A stretch of 64,000 bases of DNA from contig SUYP01000009.1 of the NCBI GenBank assembly GCA_015060395.1, positions 1 to 64,000 of the forward strand, written 5' to 3'. The DNA is from Bacteroidales bacterium. Lineage in GTDB: Bacteria; Bacteroidota; Bacteroidia; Bacteroidales; UBA932. Within the stretch, counting starts at the first letter, position 1. Each line of letters starts with the position of its first letter. The translations under genes and the position numbers were made by a program. This document shows, piece after piece, positions 6,661 to 15,043 of this stretch. The notes beneath the pieces are model-generated. The model saw only the letters and a program-made list of their open reading frames with translations, ran no database searches and was not told the DNA's origin.

Positions 6661-9243
6661 ATGAAGAAAGCAACAATTATATTATCTGTATATATCCTAT
6701 CTTTAATCGGATGCCAGGAAGAGTCTTTTGACAGAAATCAAAGAATGGGCAACTATTATGTTTCGGTAGAGACTTTTGAAAAACAGACAAGAACTGCTCT
6801 TAGCGATGACCGATCGATAGTATGGTCTGCAGAAGATCATATTGCCATATTTGAAGGCAACAAGAAAGGACAGGCATATAAAATACTTGATTCATACATC
6901 GGGAAAAATTACGGAGAATTTACACCAGTACAAGATGTGACTATTGATGGGCCAGAAAGCCATATCGATGGAGTAATTGCGGTATATCCTCTAAGTTCCG
7001 ACCTAAGCATATCATCTTCTGATTCGGGTTATGAAATAAGCGGAATATCATTCCCATCCAATCAGAAATACACAGTCAACAGTTTCACTGATCATACATT
7101 CCCAATGGCAGCACTTGATATTGACGAAACTGATAATCTCTCATTCAAGAACATCGGTGGACTCCTCAAACTAAGACTAAAGGGAAACAACTCTGTAAGT
7201 AGGATTACTCTAACCGGCAACTCCAACGAACTACTCTCCGGTCAAGCAATAATTTCTTTAGACGTTAATGGCATTCCTTATGTAAAGATGTCTGCCAATG
7301 CAGATCAAGCAGTAACGATAGAATGTGATCCAGCAGTACAACTCAACAACGAAGAGGCGACAAACTTTTATATATCAATTCCACCTACCGACTTTAAAGC
7401 AGGATTCACTGTCACAATAACTGATATAAAAGGAGTAAACACAATAAAAACGACAAGTAAGCGCAATAAGACAGAACGTTCAAAGATTCTTTCTATGCCG
7501 GAAGTGACAATAGGAGACTCCGTTGAGAATCCGGACAATCCTGGAAATCCAGGAATGCCGGTAAATCCTGACGAGGTGGATTATATTGACGAATATGGTA
7601 TCAATCACGGCCCTGGGATAAGATTAGGGGCAACAGTATGGGCTCCGGTAAATTGCGGTTATCACAATAATGATTTCAAATTCGGGAAACTATACCAATG
7701 GGGCAGGAAGTATGGTCAGGGGTATTCTGGCTCGCTATATGATAGTCAAGGGTCTTTAGTTGGGACATATTCGGATGCATCATTGCCTGAATTAGGAGAA
7801 TGTGGTGTTCCTGCTTCCATCGCAAATAATGAAGAGAATGCCAATATATTCTACATAGGTGCAAATGATTCATTCAGTGACTGGATATCCTCCAGAGATG
7901 ATCGTTTATGGAATTCCAATACCGAAACTAATCCGTGCAAAACAGCGAATGACCCTTGCCCACCGAATTGGAGAATCCCGACTTTATCAGAATTTGAATC
8001 ACTTACAAGCAACGTCTCGCAATGGACAGAACAGTCAGGCCAGATGGGACTTTTGTTCAGCAGTTCCAACACCCAATCTGACCTCGTATCACATTTATTC
8101 CTGCCCGCTGCCGGGGGACGTGGTTATGATGGTGAAAATTGCTATGGACGTTTATACAGCGGATCTTATTGGAACTCACACGCAGAACTTAATTATCTGT
8201 TTTTCAATAAATGGGGAGAGAATATTATGAGTGCGAGAAGAGCATATGGAAATTCAGTCCGCTGCGTTCTGGATGGAAGAGGGTTGATGTCGGGGGTCTC
8301 TATAAACCTTGATAAGACTAATCTTCATCTGGAAGTTGGAAGCACATATCCCCTTTCGGTTACAATTCTACCAAGTGGCGTTGCTAATTATTCTGCAGAA
8401 TGGTGGTCAGACGACCCTTCAATAGCCACAGTCGACGAGAATGGCCAGGTAACTGCCGTCTCTGAAGGAAAAACCACAATTACAGTAATGGTTGGAGCAC
8501 TGAGTGCGACTTGCAGTATAATTGTGAAGAACCTTAAGGACTATTTTGACGAATATGGCGTAAATCACGGTACAGGTACAGAGATTGATGGGATAGTTTG
8601 GGCTCCTGTAAATTGCGGATACCATAAGGACGACTTCTTGTACGGTAAGTTATACCAGTGGGGGAGAAAGTATGGACAAGGTTATTCTGGGATCTTCATA
8701 AATCTAGATTATTCTAATGGCACTTACAGTGACGCATCTGTTCCTTTCATCATAAGAGGTCCCGTCTCATTGGATACCGGACAATCAAAAAGTAATGAAA
8801 ACCGCTTCTACAAAGATTCCTCCAACCCATCAGACTGGGTATCGCCTCATAAAGGGGATTTATGGAATTCCGGCAATTACGACGACCCTGTCAAGGGAGA
8901 ATATGACCCTTGCCCATATGGTTGGCGTGTACCTACGAATGATGAATTAAAGGGTGTCAGCATCAATTACTCATCAAAATCGATTAATAATGGAGTGATA
9001 GGATATTGGCTCAGCGGATCACAACCATATTCTATATATGCTACTCAAGTATTTTTCCCTGCTGGTGGTGGGCGGCACAACGATGGCAGTACTTACCAAA
9101 GAGGCGAATTGGGGGAATATTGGTCATCCAATTGTAATGATAACTCCCATTACTCCTATAGTTTAACTTTACATAGCGATAGCAATGTTGTTAATGGTAG
9201 TCCACGTGCATACGGATTCTCTGTCCGTTGTGTCCAAGAATAA
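6661..9243 (+). CDS. Surface lipoprotein: fimbrillin-like, FISUMP, Big2, FISUMP domains
   Basis: 860 residues. The lipobox is SLIGC (cysteine 18). Residues about 30-280 look like a fimbrillin/Mfa-like N-terminal domain (TRTALSDDRSIVWSAEDHIAIF). A Pro/Asn/Gly linker (PDNPGNPGMPVNP) follows. Residues about 305-540 and 626-860 are two copies of a FISUMP-type domain, each with WAPVNCGYH, YQWGRKYGQGYSG, a WR(I/V)PT motif and a final RAYG-SVRCV. Between them, residues about 542-623 form a bacterial Ig-like (Big2) domain (LDKTNLHLEVGST, IATVDENGQVTAVSEG). Likely displayed on the cell surface as an adhesin or glycan-binding protein; no catalytic motif is seen. It is clearly more AT-rich than the GH3 gene before it and the epimerase after it, which points to transfer. 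Confidence 0.82.
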   Translation: MKKATIILSVYILSLIGCQEESFDRNQRMGNYYVSVETFEKQTRTALSDDRSIVWSAEDHIAIFEGNKKGQAYKILDSYIGKNYGEFTPVQDVTIDGPESHIDGVIAVYPLSSDLSISSSDSGYEISGISFPSNQKYTVNSFTDHTFPMAALDIDETDNLSFKNIGGLLKLRLKGNNSVSRITLTGNSNELLSGQAIISLDVNGIPYVKMSANADQAVTIECDPAVQLNNEEATNFYISIPPTDFKAGFTVTITDIKGVNTIKTTSKRNKTERSKILSMPEVTIGDSVENPDNPGNPGMPVNPDEVDYIDEYGINHGPGIRLGATVWAPVNCGYHNNDFKFGKLYQWGRKYGQGYSGSLYDSQGSLVGTYSDASLPELGECGVPASIANNEENANIFYIGANDSFSDWISSRDDRLWNSNTETNPCKTANDPCPPNWRIPTLSEFESLTSNVSQWTEQSGQMGLLFSSSNTQSDLVSHLFLPAAGGRGYDGENCYGRLYSGSYWNSHAELNYLFFNKWGENIMSARRAYGNSVRCVLDGRGLMSGVSINLDKTNLHLEVGSTYPLSVTILPSGVANYSAEWWSDDPSIATVDENGQVTAVSEGKTTITVMVGALSATCSIIVKNLKDYFDEYGVNHGTGTEIDGIVWAPVNCGYHKDDFLYGKLYQWGRKYGQGYSGIFINLDYSNGTYSDASVPFIIRGPVSLDTGQSKSNENRFYKDSSNPSDWVSPHKGDLWNSGNYDDPVKGEYDPCPYGWRVPTNDELKGVSINYSSKSINNGVIGYWLSGSQPYSIYATQVFFPAGGGRHNDGSTYQRGELGEYWSSNCNDNSHYSYSLTLHSDSNVVNGSPRAYGFSVRCVQE

Positions 9244-9253
9244 CAAGTATATA

Positions 9254-9284
9254 AAGTTTCGAACTCAAATAAGAAAATATCGGA
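9254..9284 (+). repeat. 31-bp direct repeat, copy 2 (orphan GH3 gene end)
   Basis: Non-coding here, but 30 of 31 bases match 6457-6487, including the final GH3 codons and stop. This reads as a remnant of the original GH3 3' end displaced by the 2.8-kb insert. Confidence 0.9.
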
Positions 9285-9287
9285 TAT

Positions 9288-9324
9288 GAATAATGGCCGC
9301 TTCATTTCGAGGCGGCCATTATTC
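9288..9324. terminator. Bidirectional terminator between convergent genes
   Basis: A perfect 13-bp stem, 9288-9300 paired with 9312-9324 (core AATGGCCGC), with an 11-base loop. It lies between the rightward lipoprotein (stop 9243) and the leftward epimerase (stop 9341). It directly follows repeat copy 2, so it may be the original terminator of the GH3 gene. Confidence 0.8.
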
Positions 9325-9340
9325 ATTGTATATGCATTGT

Positions 9341-10504
9341 CTATAATGTCTCGAGGATCTGCCAGATCTGATAAAGACCTCTCGGAACGTGGAAGCATCC
9401 CTTCCATTTTCCGCCCTTGAGGGTAAGGAGGACTTCTCCGCGACGGTTGAGGTAGCCGTACCATTCAGGATATTCCTGATCCTTGAAATGTGTCCACATA
9501 TAATTGTGGATCTTCTCGAACCACTCCAGACACTGCTGGTTTCCGGTCAACTGGTATGCCTTGATGAAGCAGATTGCAGACTCAAGGTGTACCCACCAGA
9601 GTTTCTGGTCCCATTCGAGCTTCTGCATAGGAGCTCCCTTGAGATCCTGGAAGTAGAAGATTCCGCCGTACTCCTTGTCCCATCCGAACTCGACAACGCT
9701 GAGAGCGATCTCCACGCACTTGTCGATGAGAGCCTTATCGTTTCTGCGGATACCGAGATTCATCATAAACCATAATGCCTCAAGGTCGTGGCCTGGGTTG
9801 ATTTCACGGCCTTCGAAGCAGTCGATAGGAGTTCCGTCAGGAGCCACATTCTCAAGCATCACACCAAGTTCAGGATAGTAGAATACATTGAGAATCTCGC
9901 TGAGGCATTCATCTATGGTCTGGTCAAGCAATGACTTGTCCGGGAGGATGTTCTCCACCTCAAGAGCCATATTGCAGATGATCATCGGGAGTGCGAAACC
10001 CTTCATAGGACGTGTTCCGGGATATGACTTCTCCCAACGTCCCTTAGGATCGTTACGACGGTCAAGAATCCTCTGGAAAGTCTTCAGAGCGATCTCCTTG
10101 TACTCTTCGCTGCCGGTCGCCTCTGCAAGCTGAGCAAATGCCATACAGGCGAATGTATTCGAGAAGATGTTGTATGGCTGGATGATTGGCTTTCCCTCAC
10201 GGGTCACCGAGAAATAGAAGTCATAATTGCCGTCGTGAGCATATTTCTTAAGGAATTCAGCTCCCTGGATAGCGCAATCAAGCCACTCCTGCTTCTTCTC
10301 TACCTTGTTATACAACATCGCGAACATCCACACTTCCCTTCCCTGAAGCCAGATGAACTTATCTGTATCAAAGACACTACCGTCACGGTCCAGACAGCTG
10401 AAATATCCGCCATACTCGAGGTCCTGAGACTTCTCAAGCCAGAATGGAAGCACACTGTCCAGAAGTTCACTCTTATATTGTTCTGCAAGTTTCTTGAAAT
10501 CCAT
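9341..10504 (-). CDS. N-acylglucosamine 2-epimerase (AGE / renin-binding-protein family)
   Basis: 387 residues, cytoplasmic (no signal). Interconverts GlcNAc and ManNAc. It aligns by eye along its length with the AGE family: LQGREVWM (Arg56), INPGHDLEALWF (His239), GWDKEYGGIFYFQD, KLWWVHLESA (Glu308) and GGKWKGCFHVPR (His372). These numbers coincide with the catalytic residues I recall for cyanobacterial AGE (Arg57, His239, Glu308, His372). The match is much closer to true AGE than to cellobiose 2-epimerases. It is the last gene of the leftward PUL arm, about 100 bases after the NAGPA gene, which supports GlcNAc as a product of this locus. Confidence 0.88.
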   Translation of the reverse strand: MDFKKLAEQYKSELLDSVLPFWLEKSQDLEYGGYFSCLDRDGSVFDTDKFIWLQGREVWMFAMLYNKVEKKQEWLDCAIQGAEFLKKYAHDGNYDFYFSVTREGKPIIQPYNIFSNTFACMAFAQLAEATGSEEYKEIALKTFQRILDRRNDPKGRWEKSYPGTRPMKGFALPMIICNMALEVENILPDKSLLDQTIDECLSEILNVFYYPELGVMLENVAPDGTPIDCFEGREINPGHDLEALWFMMNLGIRRNDKALIDKCVEIALSVVEFGWDKEYGGIFYFQDLKGAPMQKLEWDQKLWWVHLESAICFIKAYQLTGNQQCLEWFEKIHNYMWTHFKDQEYPEWYGYLNRRGEVLLTLKGGKWKGCFHVPRGLYQIWQILETL

Positions 10505-10603
10505 AATATCTATTGGTTTTAGAATATCTATGCGAATTTAAAAATTTAAATTTTAAATAATGACGTTTATTTAAATATTATAATGAACTGGCAGTAATAG
10601 GCA

Positions 10604-11671
10604 TTAATTGAAATAGACTGCACTTGCTACAGCCCTTTGAGCCCCATCACTTACCTTTATGGTTTCTTTGCCATTCACAAGCATACAGGTGGATCCGCCT
10701 CCATCTAGATTGATTGCCTCGACACAGCCCAGATCTTTCAGAATTTCAGCGACTTCCGCCGTTGTCATTCCTTTGACGCCCTCGGTCATATTTCGTCCTT
10801 CACAGACAAACATAATCATCTTCTTGTCAGATGTAACTCCGACAGCTGTCCTTGGCTGTGAAGAAGCAGGCTCCACGCCTCCGACCTCGAAAAGTTCCTC
10901 CTTCCAGGTATCAACGATCTTTCCTTTGTTGATCAGGACAGGACCTCCACCGATAGCAGTCTGAGCTTCGAATTCGGATGCTTTCTCCGGAAATGTTGCA
11001 GAAGGCACATCAAGAGGCGATTTGCTGTATGAATTGTCAGCAGGTGTCTGATATGCATAATGCTGTCCGCTTGAAGTCGCGTATGTCCAGCAGGCATCAA
11101 ACTTCCCGTCCTTCTTCTGCACAAAGGCCGCTCTGGTCGGATAATATACCGAAATCCAATCTTCTGACGCATAATTGATATTATATGCCAGCACTTCGCC
11201 ATTGCTGACGGCCAGACTGGAAGTATAATTGCCATCAGACCAGAAGAAATAACCTCCGTTAATCACTACGGGACAGTTCTGTTCCTGATACACCTCGGCA
11301 GGGGTCTTATAAGAATCATTCGTCTTGTAAGTCAGATCCGATTTCACACTCCACACATCCCACTTTGCAGATTTCATATCAGCAACAGCAATGTAAGCGA
11401 CAGCAGCCTTTCCATCAAAGTCAGATGGTGATCTGTAAACATCGATATGTTCAGGCAATTTACCGTATGCATCACCTACATTCGTCCATCCTAGGTCCAG
11501 AATCGCAGGATTAGGATCCTCAGGTCCGGGATCTGGAGCAGGCTGCTCCGGTTCCGCTGGATCTTCCCAAGGCCAATCCTCCACAACATTTCCGGCACTA
11601 CCGTCTGTACAGGACAGAAGGAATGCGAATATGACAGCACAACTGAAAACCTTTGTGATCGTCTTTCTCAT
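10604..11671 (-). CDS. Phosphodiester glycosidase (NAGPA domain) lipoprotein
   Basis: 355 residues. Type II signal with cysteine 21 (FAFLLSC), then a Pro/Glu/Asp-rich linker to about residue 55. The rest is the NAGPA domain (PF09992), the catalytic fold of the 'uncovering enzyme' that removes GlcNAc from GlcNAc-1-phosphodiesters. Family motifs visible are INGGYFF (about 137-143), AIGGGPVLI (239-247), PRTAVG (273-278), GMTTAEVAEILKDLGC and AINLDGGGSTCM (319-330), and a late Arg346. Lipidation and a linker place it on the outer membrane. In a PUL it would release sugars from phosphodiester linkages; the precise sugar is inferred from the neighbouring epimerase. Confidence 0.88.
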   Translation of the reverse strand: MRKTITKVFSCAVIFAFLLSCTDGSAGNVVEDWPWEDPAEPEQPAPDPGPEDPNPAILDLGWTNVGDAYGKLPEHIDVYRSPSDFDGKAAVAYIAVADMKSAKWDVWSVKSDLTYKTNDSYKTPAEVYQEQNCPVVINGGYFFWSDGNYTSSLAVSNGEVLAYNINYASEDWISVYYPTRAAFVQKKDGKFDACWTYATSSGQHYAYQTPADNSYSKSPLDVPSATFPEKASEFEAQTAIGGGPVLINKGKIVDTWKEELFEVGGVEPASSQPRTAVGVTSDKKMIMFVCEGRNMTEGVKGMTTAEVAEILKDLGCVEAINLDGGGSTCMLVNGKETIKVSDGAQRAVASAVYFN

Positions 11672-11686
11672 ATTGATCTGTTTAAA

Positions 11687-11715
11687 AGGCGGACGCCCAG
11701 AGGGAACGTCCGCCT
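11687..11715 (-). terminator. Terminator or attenuator between the BACON and NAGPA genes
   Basis: A perfect 9-bp stem (11687-11695 with 11707-11715, AGGCGGACG/CGTCCGCCT) with an 11-base loop. On the minus strand it is followed by TTTTAAAC. It lies 16 bases before the NAGPA start, so it may reduce read-through from the SusCD operon into the NAGPA and epimerase genes. Confidence 0.65.
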
Positions 11716-11767
11716 GAACAAAATCTTATGAATCAAGCCCTATGAATGGGCACGGATTTCAAACGTA

Positions 11768-13579
11768 TTAAAGCTTAGGGAACTTCACACAGGTAACTAT
11801 GTTGTAGTTACCGTCCACTGCGTAAAGATACATTGCATCATCCTTTACAAGGAGTCGGCAGTCACCGCCACCATCATACGCTGTATAGGCTTCGATTGCA
11901 GAAATCTCCCAGATGTTAAGCTGATGTACAAGCTTCGCATTATCAAGATCTGTAATGTCAACGAGATAGCATCCTACGTCTGCACCCTCAGTGAATGTGG
12001 TACTCTGGATGGCAGCATACTTCCTTCCATTGAACTCTGCTACATCAACACCGCTACCGCCTTCAGCCCAGGTAGAGAATGTCTTGTAAACCTGCTTCCA
12101 GGTATTGCTTGCAGGATCTGTGCAGACCTGAAGAGCATAAACACCATCGTACGCGCAGTATGCAAGACCATCAGAAAGCTTCGGACCCATAGGGATTACA
12201 ACACCATAGCCAGGATACCAGATTGTTCCGATACCTGCATTTGGAGCGATCTGTCCGCACTTGTAAGGAGCAACGACTCCGTCTGTGATCTCCCAAGCAG
12301 CCCAGTACTGTGAAACAGAAGCCAATGCTGTCACGATACCGTTCTTGGTAACGTCACCGGCAGCCCTGTAGTTTGAGAGACGGCTCCAGATGCCACCGTC
12401 GTATGAAGCAAGATGATTCACCTGAACATCTGTACCATTGATTGTAGCATAGTAGATTTCAGATGCGCCATAATCTCCGAAAGTACCGAGAATAACGTGT
12501 CCTGCGTCATCAGTACAGAGCGAGTGATATGATACTCCGTCTATTGTAGTGATGATGCTTCCATCCTCAGGGCTCATAAGAGTGATCACAGATGAGTTAC
12601 CGAGAACAAGATACTCATCATTGAGGATAGAGAGATTGACCATATTGTTGGTATGTGCTGCAGGAGTGTTGAGGATGCTCTTTTCCCAAAGAAGCTCAGC
12701 GTGTCCTGTCTGATAGATGACAACGTATGAATCTGCACCAGGAACATCACCGATGAGATTTACGTATGCAACACGTGTGTCATACTCAGTAGAAGCCTTC
12801 ATTTCAAAATGATAAGTTCCGTTTGACTCTGTCATTGTAACCCAGTCCACAGCTGGAGCTATAACCTCGAATTCCTGGTTTGCCTCGAATGTGAATTCGC
12901 AGTTTCCTCCATCCTTACCGATCCAAGCCTCAGTAGCAGAATAGCTCCACTCAGGAACGAACTTGGTCTGGTCAACTGTAATGACTTCCTCGAAGTTTCC
13001 GCTCTTGATCTTCACTGTTGCCTGACGGTCATCAGTGATGTTCTTGTTCATAGCAACATTGAAGATCACCTTGGTTGACTCAAGACCCTTTGTTGCAACT
13101 GGAGTGATCCAGTCTGTCGCATTCTCGGAGATCTCATACTCATAATCGATGTTAGCGATCACCTCGATCTCGAACTGTCCGCCGAAAGCATCAAACTCGA
13201 ATTTATTGTCAGTAACAGTAAGAGCATCCTTCTGCTTCTGGGAAACCTTTATTTCCTTAGAGTCTGCACCGGTCTTGATAAGGAATGAGAAATCACGATG
13301 ATCGTTTGTCTCATTCTTAAGAACGGTCACATATACAGTATTCTCACCTGGACCTCCGCTGGTAGGAGTGATTGACGCCCAAGAATAGTGATTGGTATTA
13401 TACTGCTGCACATTCCAGTCACTTGTTGCAGTGAACTTAACTTCAGCGACACCACCTTCAGTGACAAACTGCTGAGTCAAGGCAGCCTCCTCGATGGTGA
13501 TCTTGCCATTGTCCTGAGACAGTTCCTTACAAGCCATTACCATAGATGCGAGGCATACAAATAAAGCTGTTCTTTTCAT
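11768..13579 (-). CDS. BACON-domain lipoprotein with C-terminal propeller-like domain
   Basis: 603 residues. The lipobox is ASMVMAC (cysteine 17). Residues about 28-115, 116-208 and 209-292 are three BACON-type Ig-like repeats, each with a D/NW...ITP or VTM core and a closing strand such as KEIKVSQKQ or EEVITVDQT. From about residue 295 an all-beta region of repeated strands (LNDEYLVLGNSSVITLMSP, AGHVILGTFG) suggests a beta-propeller. It parallels the C-terminal part of the DUF5018 protein at 15044-16747. BACON domains space surface glycan-binding proteins from the membrane or bind mucin, so the likely role is surface glycan binding for the adjacent SusCD pair. Confidence 0.8.
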   Translation of the reverse strand: MKRTALFVCLASMVMACKELSQDNGKITIEEAALTQQFVTEGGVAEVKFTATSDWNVQQYNTNHYSWASITPTSGGPGENTVYVTVLKNETNDHRDFSFLIKTGADSKEIKVSQKQKDALTVTDNKFEFDAFGGQFEIEVIANIDYEYEISENATDWITPVATKGLESTKVIFNVAMNKNITDDRQATVKIKSGNFEEVITVDQTKFVPEWSYSATEAWIGKDGGNCEFTFEANQEFEVIAPAVDWVTMTESNGTYHFEMKASTEYDTRVAYVNLIGDVPGADSYVVIYQTGHAELLWEKSILNTPAAHTNNMVNLSILNDEYLVLGNSSVITLMSPEDGSIITTIDGVSYHSLCTDDAGHVILGTFGDYGASEIYYATINGTDVQVNHLASYDGGIWSRLSNYRAAGDVTKNGIVTALASVSQYWAAWEITDGVVAPYKCGQIAPNAGIGTIWYPGYGVVIPMGPKLSDGLAYCAYDGVYALQVCTDPASNTWKQVYKTFSTWAEGGSGVDVAEFNGRKYAAIQSTTFTEGADVGCYLVDITDLDNAKLVHQLNIWEISAIEAYTAYDGGGDCRLLVKDDAMYLYAVDGNYNIVTCVKFPKL

Positions 13580-13635
13580 ATCTGATATTAATAATCAATT
13601 TATCATTTAATTCATTTTAAACTTTCAGAGGAAGA

Positions 13636-15030
13636 CTAGTCTTCAAAGGCCTCCAGATAACGGTCAAAACCTCTTTTGAAGGCATCCCAGTAGTCATACA
13701 TCTTTATATGACACAGGTCAAAGACGAAGAACCCGTCACTTGCATTGATGCAGGCATCCACGATCTCAGGGATGATTGCAGCCTGACCGCCGTTTTCGAA
13801 TCCTGTAGGATTTCCGACATCAGGGCCTCCTGCGAAAGGTACATCACCCTTGAACTTTCCGGCAGCCTTGCTGCAGAATCCCTGCATTGTCCATTCATTG
13901 GTTCCCCATATAGATGTAGCAGAGGCGTATGCACCTATGAACATAAAGTCACAGTGATCGGCATAGCCATAGTCCTTATAATCCTTTGATGCCCAGGCAT
14001 ATCCTGCTGCAGAAGGATCGTATTTAGGACTGGCCCAATTCACTCCGGATGTGTAATATGAAGAATACCATCCGCCTACGTATGCACCGAAACGCACATC
14101 AGGGTTTACAGAATGTACCTTTGCGGCAGCCTTTTCGATAAAATCGTGAATCGTCTTTGCGCGGAAAGCAAGCCACTGTTTCTGAAGTGTTGTCGGATTG
14201 TTTCCGATGTCTTCAGTTCCAGGAGCAAAGATCACAGCCGGGTAATTTGTGAGGGTATAGCCGATGAATGCTTCGAACTTCTCGCGTGATTCATCAGAGA
14301 AGTCACTCATAAGTCCGTAATCATCATATCGGCATCTGTCGAGCACAATACCGTCCAGATCATATTCCGCCAGGTCAGCAAGCATCTGGAGAAGGAACTT
14401 CTGGACATCGCTGTTGGCTGGATTAAGGAATCTTGTTCCCCAGTCAGTCGAGCTGTTGGTAAGGTCCATTGTATTTACCAGACCCGAGCTCGCATTGATG
14501 ACCGTAGCCCAATCCTTCTTTGACGGATCATTGAACAACATTCCGTCTGTTCCAAGGCCATACGGACACAGGCAACCTCCGACAAAAGTATTTATCGATG
14601 CGTTGACCTTGAGTCCCACCTTATGTCCTTCCTCTATGAAAGCCTGAAGATAATCGAAATCAGCAGTTCTTTCCAGCCATACATAGCTGCCCTTGAGCCA
14701 GGCATCAACCCTTACAAGAGGGTCAGCTACAGTTGACTTGAAGAGCACATCACCGTTGGTCGGACGTACATCGACGATAACATCAGTAAAACCGACTTCC
14801 TTGATACGTGCCAGATCCTTTGCGATCTTATCGCGATCATTTGCATAATCGTTGAAATTGGCCGCACAGTCTATCCAGACATATCTCGGCTTCGGTTCCT
14901 TTACCTCAGGTTCCTCTGTGGTTCCGTCAGAAGGAGTATTCCAGTTCGGATCCCAAGGAGTATCGGGCTCCTGGCAAGCCGTAAAGGCTGCCAGGAACAT
15001 CGACACTGCCAAATATCTGAAAATCTTCAT
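13636..15030 (-). CDS. GHL10-type (DUF187 / family 10-like) glycosidase lipoprotein
   Basis: 464 residues. Signal with lipobox FTAC (cysteine 19) and a Pro/Glu/Thr linker to about residue 48. The barrel starts YVWIDCAANF and carries DVIVDVRPTNGDVLF, GHKVGLKVNASINTF, LDGIVLDRCRYDD (about 232-244) and FGAYVGGWY, the pattern of the glycoside-hydrolase-like GHL10 barrel proteins (YngK relatives). Asp and Glu residues at the barrel strand ends (VLDRCRYDD) are catalytic candidates. It is a paralogue of the protein at 21690-23027. The sugar cut is not known; family members have been suggested to act on alpha- or phospho-linked glycans, but I cannot confirm this. Confidence 0.8.
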   Translation of the reverse strand: MKIFRYLAVSMFLAAFTACQEPDTPWDPNWNTPSDGTTEEPEVKEPKPRYVWIDCAANFNDYANDRDKIAKDLARIKEVGFTDVIVDVRPTNGDVLFKSTVADPLVRVDAWLKGSYVWLERTADFDYLQAFIEEGHKVGLKVNASINTFVGGCLCPYGLGTDGMLFNDPSKKDWATVINASSGLVNTMDLTNSSTDWGTRFLNPANSDVQKFLLQMLADLAEYDLDGIVLDRCRYDDYGLMSDFSDESREKFEAFIGYTLTNYPAVIFAPGTEDIGNNPTTLQKQWLAFRAKTIHDFIEKAAAKVHSVNPDVRFGAYVGGWYSSYYTSGVNWASPKYDPSAAGYAWASKDYKDYGYADHCDFMFIGAYASATSIWGTNEWTMQGFCSKAAGKFKGDVPFAGGPDVGNPTGFENGGQAAIIPEIVDACINASDGFFVFDLCHIKMYDYWDAFKRGFDRYLEAFED

Positions 15031-15043
15031 AATCTATTATCGA

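Noticed and set aside
9341..10504. Cellobiose 2-epimerase
   Set aside because: Motif order and spacing match the GlcNAc 2-epimerase/renin-binding group along the whole length.
10505..10603. Promoter of the epimerase gene in its AT-rich upstream gap
   Set aside because: No TAnnTTTG element on the minus strand; probably read through from the NAGPA gene.
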